From positions 1-53,013 of the forward strand of contig NZ_LLYY01000031.1 of the NCBI RefSeq assembly GCF_001484965.1: a stretch of 53,013 nt of DNA. The letters run 5' to 3'. Of this stretch, positions 27,111 through 34,175 are shown piece by piece. How positions within the stretch are numbered: the first letter of the stretch is position 1; each line of letters opens with the position of its first letter. A program made the translations under genes and the position numbers. The notes below the pieces were generated by a model that worked only from the letters and a program-made list of their open reading frames with translations, searched no databases and was not told the origin of the DNA. This stretch comes from Shouchella shacheensis (GTDB lineage: Bacteria > Bacillota > Bacilli > Bacillales > Bacillaceae_D).

Positions 27111-28115
27111 TTAGAACGAAGTCAGTTGAGGAATCGCTTCAGCAATTAGGCGGTAGGAGTGCAACCGGTCCTGAAAGGTTGGCGCGTGGGTAAGAATCAT
27201 GAGCTCGTCCGCTTCGTAGAGTAAGGCAATTCTCTCTAGTTCAGTTTTAACGTCATCCTGATCCCCGACAATTGCAGCGGACTTCTCTTCTAGAATCGTT
27301 TCTCGCTCCGTCTCTGGCAGCGCCATCAAATAATCTTCTGCCTCCTGCTCTGTTGGAATCGATTGAAGCTGCTTTCCTTTATTCACACACGCTTGCCAGA
27401 CTTGCACGCTACGATAGAGAGCGTGCGCACGATCACGCGTATCGGCGCAAAGGGCACTGACGGCAACCATGGTGTCACGCGGGGCACTTTCCCTTTGTTC
27501 TCTGTACCTGGCGACGACGTCTGGTCCATTCTCAGCCTTCATGAAGTGACCGTACGCATAGTTTGTTGCCGTTTTTGCCGCGAGTGTAGCGCTTTTCTTG
27601 CTCGTGCCAAGCATCCATACACTTGGCGATTGGAAGGGCACCGGACTCGCCTGCAAGCCAGAATACGTATGGCCTTCCGGGAAATCTTGACGGAAGAAGT
27701 GCATCAGCTCTTCGACTCGGGCGCCCATCGTGTGTACACGCTCGACAAAATTGCCAGAGAGTGCGATGGATGCTTCCGCGGAGCCACCGGGGGAGCGGCC
27801 AAGTCCAAGGTCGATGCGGTTCGGGAACAAATTCGCAAGCATATTAAACGTCTCCGCTACTTTATACGGGGCATAATGAGGAAGCAAAATCGCGCCGGCG
27901 CCGAGACGAATCGAATGGGTCTTCGCACCGATGTAGGCAAGCAACACTTCAGGAGCCGGGCAGAGTAGGCCAGAAAGGTCGTGATGCTCAGCAATCCAGT
28001 AGCGATGGTACCCAAAACTTTCAGCTGCCTGAGCAAGCTCCCCGCTTTCACTCAAGGCAACTTCATTCGTGGTGTGCGTTGAACGTGGGATTTGATCTAA
28101 AATACTTAGCCTCAT
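27111..28115 (-). CDS. LLM class flavin-dependent oxidoreductase, copy 1
   Basis: A 334-residue member of the bacterial-luciferase-like flavin monooxygenase family. Landmarks are YHRYWIAEHHDLSG, IRLGAGAILLPHYAPYKVAE and [16 protein letters not shown]; these belong to the single-subunit YvbT/YwcH-like branch. The start at 28115 (MRLSILDQIP) is supported by AAGAAGG upstream and by the length of the paralogue at 30890-31900. Substrate is unknown. It forms a single-gene unit with a terminator behind it. Confidence 0.92.
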   Translation of the reverse strand: MRLSILDQIPRSTHTTNEVALSESGELAQAAESFGYHRYWIAEHHDLSGLLCPAPEVLLAYIGAKTHSIRLGAGAILLPHYAPYKVAETFNMLANLFPNRIDLGLGRSPGGSAEASIALSGNFVERVHTMGARVEELMHFFRQDFPEGHTYSGLQASPVPFQSPSVWMLGTSKKSATLAAKTATNYAYGHFMKAENGPDVVARYREQRESAPRDTMVAVSALCADTRDRAHALYRSVQVWQACVNKGKQLQSIPTEQEAEDYLMALPETERETILEEKSAAIVGDQDDVKTELERIALLYEADELMILTHAPTFQDRLHSYRLIAEAIPQLTSF

Positions 28116-28314
28116 CGGTAACCTTCTTTCTGTTGAACACTTTAGAATAAAGGTACCGCTTTTCGCGCTGTTTCGCAACGTTTTTGCACGATTCTTGTTG
28201 ATGCAACAAGGCAGCCAATCCAAACGAGCGCCGTCTCATAACGAATGTGATACGGTGCAGGAACGTTAGGATATAGAGGAGGCGATCCCCTAGGTTTTTA
28301 AGTTAGCTCCAACA

Positions 28315-28350
28315 GTAAAAAGAGCGAGCCCCTGCAATTATGCAGGGGCT
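28315..28350 (-). terminator. Terminator after the SpoIISB-like gene
   Basis: AGCCCCTGCA and TGCAGGGGCT form a perfect 10-bp stem with a four-base loop; on the minus strand CGCTCTTTTTAC follows. It is 20 bases beyond the stop at 28371 and closes the toxin-antitoxin unit. Confidence 0.85.
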
Positions 28351-28370
28351 TTGGGGACAGTCTCGTGACG

Positions 28371-28523
28371 CTACAACATTTTCTTGTTGGCCCCTTCCTG
28401 CTTTTTGAGCAATGAAATCGCCTCTTTGTTCTTTTTCTGTAGTTTCGATGTAAAAGGCGAAGTGACGAAAGCTGGAAGCACGGCGTTTTTTACTTTTTTC
28501 GTTTTCTTTTTCACGATTCTCAC
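28371..28523 (-). CDS. spoIISB: SpoIISB-like antitoxin (short gene)
   Basis: A 50-residue, strongly basic protein directly downstream of the spoIISA-type toxin gene on the same strand. It starts with GTG at 28523 (a second in-frame GTG is at 28514), opens with a Lys-rich stretch (KKKTKKVKN) and contains AFVTSPFTSKLQKKNKEAIS. This matches, from memory of the Bacillus subtilis antitoxin, its YQVSPHTARIFKENERLID region in spacing and character. Known SpoIISB is 56 residues, basic, disordered until it wraps around the toxin's cytoplasmic domain. The gap from the toxin stop is 78 bases and a perfect terminator follows, supporting a real operon. The ribosome site is weak (AAAGAG), so the start is uncertain. 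Confidence 0.68.
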   Translation of the reverse strand: MRIVKKKTKKVKNAVLPAFVTSPFTSKLQKKNKEAISLLKKQEGANKKML

Positions 28524-28600
28524 ACCCGCTCTTTGGTCTTTGTTACCCCTAGTGTATGTCCCGGTAAGTCATGCGGTGCACCTATTTGCTGTGTGAAAGA

Positions 28601-29353
28601 CTACTCCTCTTCCTCTTTTTCGCCACCAGAAACAGAAAGCAAGTCGTAAATCGCTACGAGCGAAGCAAACAAGAGGGTATCAAATTCTGTTAGACGTTCG
28701 TCGGCCGTGAGCTTCAAGACGTGCCGTTCCCCCGCGAGAATGATGGGGATGAAGGCAACCTTTTCATTATCTGCATAGTAGATTTCCTGTCGTTCAAGCG
28801 TTGTGTTCATTGTGGCACGGTCATCATAGTGTTCAACGAGCTGCGCTTTCTCCTCCGAACTGGAAAATGGAAACACCCTTGCCTCCGTATCGGTTTTCTC
28901 TGCAAACTGGGTGATAATTTCTTTTACTCCCGTAATATATGCACGATGCCCCCCATAATAGACGTTAATGGGGTCATCTTTCAACAATCGATAAAAGGCT
29001 TTGAGCTTGTCTTGGTGGGTGTCTAGCAACTGATTGTTTTGCTCCAGGAGATGTCCCGTATCCACAGAAAAAATGTCTGAGCCGATTCGTTTTACGTAGG
29101 CACTTAAAAATACGAACGCGTCCACGATCACAAACAGAACGGCAACAATTAAATAGTGATGCCATCGTTCAAACAAACTTTCTGGATACACAGTCCATGT
29201 CAAACCGGCGCCTGCGGCAAAAAGCGTGTACCAGATTTTGCGGATCGCCCTGATTTTGCGTCGCACCATCTCCTCTTGCTTCCAATAAGCGAACACAAAA
29301 CAGGCCAGAGCTAGGAGCACAACCCATACGAGCACCTGAAAAGTCAGCAGCAT
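28601..29353 (-). CDS. spoIISA: SpoIISA family membrane toxin
   Basis: A 250-residue protein matching SpoIISA (248 in Bacillus subtilis), a membrane toxin that damages the cell envelope during sporulation unless bound by SpoIISB. Three N-terminal helices are visible (about residues 3-23, 38-55 and 65-85), followed by a cytoplasmic GAF-like domain with VYYGGHRAYITGVKEII and HVLKLTADERLTEFDTLL, and an acidic GGEKEEEE tail. The ATG at 29353 follows GAGGAGG with eight bases between. A short basic gene that looks like its antitoxin lies downstream. Confidence 0.9.
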   Translation of the reverse strand: MLLTFQVLVWVVLLALACFVFAYWKQEEMVRRKIRAIRKIWYTLFAAGAGLTWTVYPESLFERWHHYLIVAVLFVIVDAFVFLSAYVKRIGSDIFSVDTGHLLEQNNQLLDTHQDKLKAFYRLLKDDPINVYYGGHRAYITGVKEIITQFAEKTDTEARVFPFSSSEEKAQLVEHYDDRATMNTTLERQEIYYADNEKVAFIPIILAGERHVLKLTADERLTEFDTLLFASLVAIYDLLSVSGGEKEEEE

Positions 29354-29540
29354 ACAAATGGCCTCCTCATACAATGCTTGCTACAGTATATGAGGGAAGG
29401 TGCAAAAGTAGATTACGTTTCTTAGGACGTACATGGTCGAGCTTGGTCATTAAATGTCGTGAAAGGGAGAGACGAGAACAGAAATGCCAAGAACGATTGA
29501 AGAAACGCACTCTGCTGCTGCAAAAGGGTGGGTCTGTTCT

Positions 29541-29576
29541 TAAAAAAGGCGAGCACCTAATTGGTAGGTGCTCGCC
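29541..29576 (-). terminator. Terminator after the M20-type hydrolase gene
   Basis: GGCGAGCACCTA and TAGGTGCTCGCC form a perfect 12-bp stem with a five-base loop; on the minus strand TTTTTTAAG follows directly. It lies 14 bases beyond the stop at 29590. Confidence 0.9.
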
Positions 29577-29589
29577 TTGTTCCTTTCAG

Positions 29590-30882
29590 CTATTCGTTGG
29601 CCAGTCGCAGCAGTGCTTCTTTGAGCACGGCTGTTCCTGCCACACAGTCTTCAACCGATGTGAATTCCTCTGGGGAATGACTAATGCCTTTTACACTTTG
29701 CACAAAGAGCATTGCCGTTTTCTCTACATAGCGGCCGATAATCATCGCGTCGTGTCCAGCCCCGCTGACGAGCGATTGGCTTGAATAACCACAAGCCTCA
29801 GCCGTATCCGTGAGCAATTGCTGCATCGCAGGGGCCACAGGGACGGGGTCAATGCTTGTCAGCTCCTGGTGGGAGAAAGACAGGTTTCGCTGTGTGGCGA
29901 TGGCCTCTCCCTCTTGGATAATGGCCGCAACCAAAGCGTCTCTTGACGCTTTTTGAATATCGCGAATATCGATCGTGAGCTCGGCTTTCCCGGGCACGAC
30001 ATTTGTGGAATTTGGCGTAAGTGCGTGCGTGCCCACCGTCGCCACAGCCGTATCGCTAAAGCGCTCGGGCAGCTCCTCGGTCGCAAGGGTGAGCGCGGCG
30101 GCTGCCGCTCCGGCGTCCCGGCGCTTTCCCATCGGTGTGTTGCCTGCATGATCGCTCGCGCCTGTAAACGCACAGAAGAGCCAGACCGGCCCAGCAATGC
30201 CTTTGATAACGCCTATCTGCGTCCCGGTCTCTTCCAGCTCGGTTCCTTGTTCAATGTGCAACTCCAAAAAGGCGTGAAGTTCCGCCGGATCGCGCTTGGC
30301 ATCCTTGATTTGAAGAGGATCAAGACCACTGGCTTTCATGCCTTCGGCTAAGTTGACGCCATCGTCATCGACAAAGCGCTCAAGCGACGAGGGATCGACT
30401 TCCCCCATCATCGTCTGGCTGCCGAAGATGCCGGTGGGAAAGCGCGAGCCTTCCTCGTTTACGAAAACGAGCCATTCAAGTGCACGCTTATGGCTATGGC
30501 CTTCTTCAATGATCGACTCGATCGCTTGCAAGGAAGCAAGAACCCCAAGCGCGCCATCAAAGGCACCGCCGTTTTTCACGGAATCGATATGGGAGCCTGT
30601 CGCGACAGCAGGAAGTGTCGGGTCGCTGCCCTCCACCCGGCCGATGATGTTGCCTGCAGCGTCTTCACGGAGGGTAAGGCCTGCCTTTTCCGCCCATTTT
30701 TTAATGAGGGCTTTCGCTTGTTTCTCTTCCTCGGTATACACAAAGCGAGTCACGCCGTCATCTTCTGTGCGTCCAATTTGAGAAAGCGCGGTGAGCCGGG
30801 CAGCGAGGACATTTGGCTTGATCCCTTGCCTCGTGGGTGTTTTTTTGGCATCAAGGTTAAAGGCTTCGCGTTTGAATGACAT
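29590..30882 (-). CDS. M20-family Zn-dependent amidohydrolase (allantoate/N-carbamoyl-amino-acid hydrolase type)
   Basis: A 430-residue metal-dependent hydrolase of the allantoate amidohydrolase / N-carbamoyl-L-amino-acid hydrolase / ureidoglycolate hydrolase group. The metal site is visible in TGSHIDSVKNGGAFDGALG, LELHIEQGTELEE and the C-terminal SGAGHDAMIIG. The dimerisation domain lies about residues 220-340. These enzymes release carbamoyl groups from N-carbamoyl compounds. The second luciferase-like gene lies seven bases upstream on the same strand, so the two are one operon. There are no purine-degradation genes nearby, so allantoate is not specifically supported. Confidence 0.9.
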   Translation of the reverse strand: MSFKREAFNLDAKKTPTRQGIKPNVLAARLTALSQIGRTEDDGVTRFVYTEEEKQAKALIKKWAEKAGLTLREDAAGNIIGRVEGSDPTLPAVATGSHIDSVKNGGAFDGALGVLASLQAIESIIEEGHSHKRALEWLVFVNEEGSRFPTGIFGSQTMMGEVDPSSLERFVDDDGVNLAEGMKASGLDPLQIKDAKRDPAELHAFLELHIEQGTELEETGTQIGVIKGIAGPVWLFCAFTGASDHAGNTPMGKRRDAGAAAAALTLATEELPERFSDTAVATVGTHALTPNSTNVVPGKAELTIDIRDIQKASRDALVAAIIQEGEAIATQRNLSFSHQELTSIDPVPVAPAMQQLLTDTAEACGYSSQSLVSGAGHDAMIIGRYVEKTAMLFVQSVKGISHSPEEFTSVEDCVAGTAVLKEALLRLANE

Positions 30883-30889
30883 GACGCAC

Positions 30890-31900
30890 CTACTCTCGGG
30901 TTAGTTGAAAGGCTTTTGCGATCGAATCAAAAGACTGTTTTTGCTTTTCTGGATCATATAGATTGGTATGAAGCATGAGTTCATTCACTCCCGTCTTCTC
31001 AGCAAAAGCAAGCAGCTCCTCCTTGAGTGTCGCCGCGTCTCCTATGAATGAACCGCCAAGCTGCTCCATGACCATTTCTTTCTCGTGCGGGCTCCAAAGC
31101 TGGTCCATGTCTTCCACAGGAGGCGCAAGTTTGCCGCGACGGTTGCGGATCATCGAGAGAAATTGCTGATAAAGGGAAGAAGCCAAATACTGAGCCTCTT
31201 CGTTGGTTTCTCCTGCAATGGCATTAATCGCGACCATCGCGTACGGGTCGTCCAACACATTGGACGGGCGGAAGGAGTCGTAGTACACGTTTAACGCCGG
31301 GATCGTGTTCTTTGGAGAAAAATGTCCGGCAAAGGCAAACGGCAAGCCGAGCTGACCAGCAAGCTGAGCGCTAAAGCCGCTGGAGCCAAGAAGCCAAATC
31401 GGCACGTCCTCTCCCTCTCCGGGCACAGCTTTCACGCGCGGGCCCGTGGCTGTAGGGTGAAAATACTGCTGCAACTCATTCACAAGCTCTGGAAAGTCGT
31501 TGCCATCCTGGCCATGACGGCGCAACGCCTGTGCTGTTAGTTGGTCGGTGCCCGGCGCCCGCCCAAGCCCGAGATCAATGCGGTCAGGAAAAAGGGTCGA
31601 CAGTGTGCCGAATTGCTCGGCAATCGCAAGCGGCGGGTGGTTTGGCAGCATGATGCCCCCCGACCCCACACGAATGCTTGATGTGTTCTCAGCGATGTGG
31701 CCAATCAAAACAGACGTGGCTGAGCTCGCGATGCCTTCCATATTATGATGCTCGGCCACCCAAAAGCGGTTGTAGCCGAGTTGTTCAACGTGACGAGCAA
31801 GCGCCAACGATTGCTCTAATGCGTCTTTCACCGTCGCTCCCTGGCGAACGGGTGCCAGGTTTAAAACGGAAAGACGTGGGTTTTTATGAAAAGTTGTCAT
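30890..31900 (-). CDS. LLM class flavin-dependent oxidoreductase, copy 2
   Basis: A 336-residue luciferase-like flavin monooxygenase with [35 protein letters not shown] and [17 protein letters not shown]. It is a paralogue of the protein at 27111-28115 but clearly diverged. The ATG at 31900 follows GAGGGAG. It is followed after seven bases by an amidohydrolase gene, an arrangement that suggests a shared catabolic step on a nitrogen-containing compound. The gene diverges from a TetR-type regulator whose operator lies about 110 bases away. Confidence 0.92.
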   Translation of the reverse strand: MTTFHKNPRLSVLNLAPVRQGATVKDALEQSLALARHVEQLGYNRFWVAEHHNMEGIASSATSVLIGHIAENTSSIRVGSGGIMLPNHPPLAIAEQFGTLSTLFPDRIDLGLGRAPGTDQLTAQALRRHGQDGNDFPELVNELQQYFHPTATGPRVKAVPGEGEDVPIWLLGSSGFSAQLAGQLGLPFAFAGHFSPKNTIPALNVYYDSFRPSNVLDDPYAMVAINAIAGETNEEAQYLASSLYQQFLSMIRNRRGKLAPPVEDMDQLWSPHEKEMVMEQLGGSFIGDAATLKEELLAFAEKTGVNELMLHTNLYDPEKQKQSFDSIAKAFQLTRE

Positions 31901-31983
31901 AGATTCAGTCTCCCTCTCTGCACGTGAGTCATGTGCGTGCTTTTATTTTACCGAGCGCGTGTGGTGCAATCAACTCAGACGAT

Positions 31984-32030
31984 TTGACAATCAGGGTGTC
32001 GATCCCTTAAAATGACTGATAGTCAGTCAT
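31984..32030 (+). promoter_or_regulatory. Promoter with TetR-type palindromic operator
   Basis: A perfect -35 TTGACA (31984-31989) is separated by 18 bases from TAAAAT (32008-32013). A perfect palindrome, ATGACTGA TAG TCAGTCAT (32012-32030), covers the -10 edge and the likely start of transcription. A repressor bound there would block transcription; the TetR protein encoded just downstream is the obvious candidate. Confidence 0.75.
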
Positions 32031-32049
32031 AATGAACGGAGGGGGATTG

Positions 32050-32619
32050 ATGGACAAGAATCAGCGGATGATTGAGGCAGCGATTGCCGTCTTCTCGGAG
32101 CTAGGTATTGAAAAGGCAAAAGTATCGGATATTGTCAAGCGGGCCGGGGTTGCCCAGGGAACCTTTTACTTATATTTCCCTTCAAAGCTAGCGGTCATGC
32201 CAGCAATTGCGGAAGTGATGGTGGACAAGATGATTCATGAAATTGAGGCTTCTGTTAAGCATCCTTCCTTCTACCAACAGCTTGAGGAGTTGGTCGATGT
32301 TATTTTTACATTAACAAGGGGCTATCGTGATATTTTTGCTTTGATTTATGCAGGACTTGCCTCAACCGAATATCTGAAGGAGTGGGAAGCCATCTATGCC
32401 CCGTACTACGCGTGGATGACGGCCTTTCTTGAGAACGGAAAAAGCGAGGGCGTGATTCGTCCTTCCGTGAACAGCGAGCGGACGGGGAAGCTGATCATCG
32501 GCTTGATTGAGTCGGCTGCCGAGCAAGTGTATTTGTATGACAGTACAGACACATGCGCGAGCACCCAAAAACAAGAGGTGCTTGATTTTTTAAGGCACGC
32601 CTTGGCTAGTCGCGCATGA
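32050..32619 (+). CDS. TetR/AcrR family transcriptional regulator
   Basis: A 189-residue TetR-family repressor. The DNA-binding domain covers residues 1-50 with VSDIVKRAGVAQGTFYLYFPSK, the standard helix-turn-helix signature. The C-terminal ligand domain (about 70-185) is unspecific. I start at the ATG at 32050, which follows GGAGGGGG by four bases; a second ATG 18 bases earlier overlaps that site. A palindromic operator lies directly upstream, so autoregulation is likely. An Eis-type acetyltransferase gene follows 58 bases downstream and is the probable target. Confidence 0.93.
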   Translation: MDKNQRMIEAAIAVFSELGIEKAKVSDIVKRAGVAQGTFYLYFPSKLAVMPAIAEVMVDKMIHEIEASVKHPSFYQQLEELVDVIFTLTRGYRDIFALIYAGLASTEYLKEWEAIYAPYYAWMTAFLENGKSEGVIRPSVNSERTGKLIIGLIESAAEQVYLYDSTDTCASTQKQEVLDFLRHALASRA

Positions 32620-32677
32620 TTTGTCTATGGTTGCTTCTACAGTGATAAACAATACTCAGTTAAAGGAACGTGAAAAC

Positions 32678-33889
32678 ATGGGAAAAGAGAAGGAAAAGCA
32701 AGAGCTTGAGATACGAAACGTCACCTCTAGTCATACACAAGATTCAATCGACCTGTTAAACTACGTTTTTCAAGTCACCAACCAGGACCTATCCAAGGTT
32801 GGCGAAGGGCAAATGAATCGCTGGAAAAAGCCAATCATGGAATCATGCGACATTATTGGCTGGTTTTCTGGTGAAAAGCTAATCTCACAAATGGTCGTCT
32901 ATCCGTTTAACGTCAATATTCATGGCAAACCCTTTAAGATGGGGGGCGTTACAGGCGTTGGTACGTACCCGGAATACGCAGGATACGGGTTAATGAACGA
33001 TCTGATGAAGACGAGTCTCCTTCATATGAGAAAACGGGGTCAAACGATTTCCTACCTCTTCCCTTACTCGATTCCGTATTACAGGAAAAAGGGTTGGGAG
33101 ATCATCTCGGATGTCATCACCTACACGGTCCGTGACACCCAGCTTCCTAAGCCGTATGAGCTCCCTGGTCATATGGAGCGGGTCGCAAATGACGATGCCG
33201 ACATTAAAAAAGCGTACCAAGCCTTTTCTAAGAAAGTGAATGCCGCCATGATTCGAGGCGACCTCGCATGGGAAGAGCATTTTAAATGGGAAAAAGACGA
33301 TTTGACGGCGTGCGTCTATTACGATGAATCCGGCGCGCCAACGGGCTATATGTTTTACAAAGTTGAAAACGAGACCTTCTATGTGAAGGAAATGATCTTT
33401 AACAATGAAGAAGCCAGGCGCGGCATTTGGAACTTTATTGGCGCGCACTTCTCTATGGTCTACCATGTGAAAGGCAAAATTTTTGCCAATGAGCCTCTCT
33501 CCTTCTTTCTTGAGGACGGGGAAATTGAGGAGAAAATCTCGCCTTACTATATGGCGCGTATTGTGGATGTTGAGGAGTTTCTCAAAGCCTTTCCCTTCAC
33601 GAAACAAGCAAACGAAGGATTGACCCTCCGCGTGACGGACCCAATGCTTGAATGGAATACGGGGACGTTCTCGTTTCAATTTAACGAGAACCATCAAGCG
33701 CAGCCCACAGAGGATGAGCAGATTCATGTAGTTGAACTTGATGTGCAGACACTTGTAACACTGCTGCTTAACTACAAGCATGCCTCCGACTTAAAGGAGA
33801 TTGGTCGCCTGAAGGCAACTGATGAGGCCGTACACTATATCGATTCGATCATTCCAAACAATCAGCCGTGGTTCTCGGATTATTTCTAA
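32678..33889 (+). CDS. Eis-like GNAT family N-acetyltransferase
   Basis: A 403-residue protein with an N-terminal GNAT domain, a second GNAT-like domain and a C-terminal sterol-carrier-like domain, the architecture of the Eis/YkwB-like group. The acetyl-CoA loop is seen in GGVTGVGTYPEYAGYGLMNDLM (here cited across residues about 95-117). Mycobacterial Eis acetylates aminoglycosides and other amines; many Bacillus members have no known substrate. The ATG at 32678 follows AAAGGA. The C-terminus reaches SDYF as is usual. Cotranscription with a TetR repressor suggests induction by a small molecule, possibly a drug; this is inferred. Confidence 0.87.
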   Translation: MGKEKEKQELEIRNVTSSHTQDSIDLLNYVFQVTNQDLSKVGEGQMNRWKKPIMESCDIIGWFSGEKLISQMVVYPFNVNIHGKPFKMGGVTGVGTYPEYAGYGLMNDLMKTSLLHMRKRGQTISYLFPYSIPYYRKKGWEIISDVITYTVRDTQLPKPYELPGHMERVANDDADIKKAYQAFSKKVNAAMIRGDLAWEEHFKWEKDDLTACVYYDESGAPTGYMFYKVENETFYVKEMIFNNEEARRGIWNFIGAHFSMVYHVKGKIFANEPLSFFLEDGEIEEKISPYYMARIVDVEEFLKAFPFTKQANEGLTLRVTDPMLEWNTGTFSFQFNENHQAQPTEDEQIHVVELDVQTLVTLLLNYKHASDLKEIGRLKATDEAVHYIDSIIPNNQPWFSDYF

Positions 33890-33964
33890 TGGAGGGTTGA
33901 CATCCCTCCTCCCCTGATGCTAGAGTATATCTCCTGCTTCTTAGACAGGGCGTAAACAGCCCGC

Positions 33965-33993
33965 TTGAAAAGTCAAGGAAGGTCAGGTATAAT
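33965..33993 (+). promoter_or_regulatory. clpE promoter with embedded CtsR site
   Basis: TTGAAA and a perfect TATAAT are separated by 17 bases. The whole spacer is AGTCAAGGAAGGTCAGG, an imperfect copy of the CtsR heptad repeat (RGTCAAA-NNN-RGTCAAA), so CtsR would cover the promoter. Confidence 0.85.
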
Positions 33994-34005
33994 GGGGTTA
34001 TAAAC

Positions 34006-34047
34006 ATCAGCGAACGAGTCATAGTGCTTGACGAAACGCTGATTTTT
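34006..34047 (+). terminator. Hairpin with T-run in the clpE leader
   Basis: ATCAGCG and CGCTGAT pair across 24 bases, followed by TTTTTC. It begins shortly after the expected transcription start of the clpE promoter and could attenuate transcription. A second hairpin (AAGCGGC ... GCCGCTT) lies at about 34082-34110. Confidence 0.5.
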
Positions 34048-34059
34048 CATTAAACTATT

Positions 34060-34082
34060 AGTCAAAGATAGTCAAAGTCAAA
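34060..34082 (+). promoter_or_regulatory. CtsR box (with a third half-site)
   Basis: AGTCAAAGATAGTCAAA (34060-34076) matches the CtsR operator of class III heat-shock genes; a third heptad AGTCAAA overlaps its end at 34076-34082. Confidence 0.88.
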
Positions 34083-34125
34083 AGCGGCAAAGCCTTGAGG
34101 ATAGCCGCTTTATCAAAATTCTATT

Positions 34126-34142
34126 GGTCAGAGTTAGTCAAA
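34126..34142 (+). promoter_or_regulatory. CtsR box next to the clpE ribosome site
   Basis: GGTCAGAGTTAGTCAAA fits the heptad-NNN-heptad CtsR pattern with one mismatch (GGTCAGA), 33 bases before the clpE start. Multiple CtsR boxes are also known at clpE of Bacillus subtilis. Confidence 0.8.
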
Positions 34143-34175
34143 AGACCATAGTCGAAACCGAGGAGGAATAAATCA

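Noticed and set aside
28384-28596. 70-codon plus-strand frame with a hydrophobic stretch
   Set aside because: It is antisense to the SpoIISB-like gene, and its Phe-rich text comes from the complement of Lys codons.
29374-29784. 136-codon plus-strand frame
   Set aside because: It runs through the hairpin terminator at 29541-29576 and into the antisense of the amidohydrolase gene; Arg/Cys-rich without domain.
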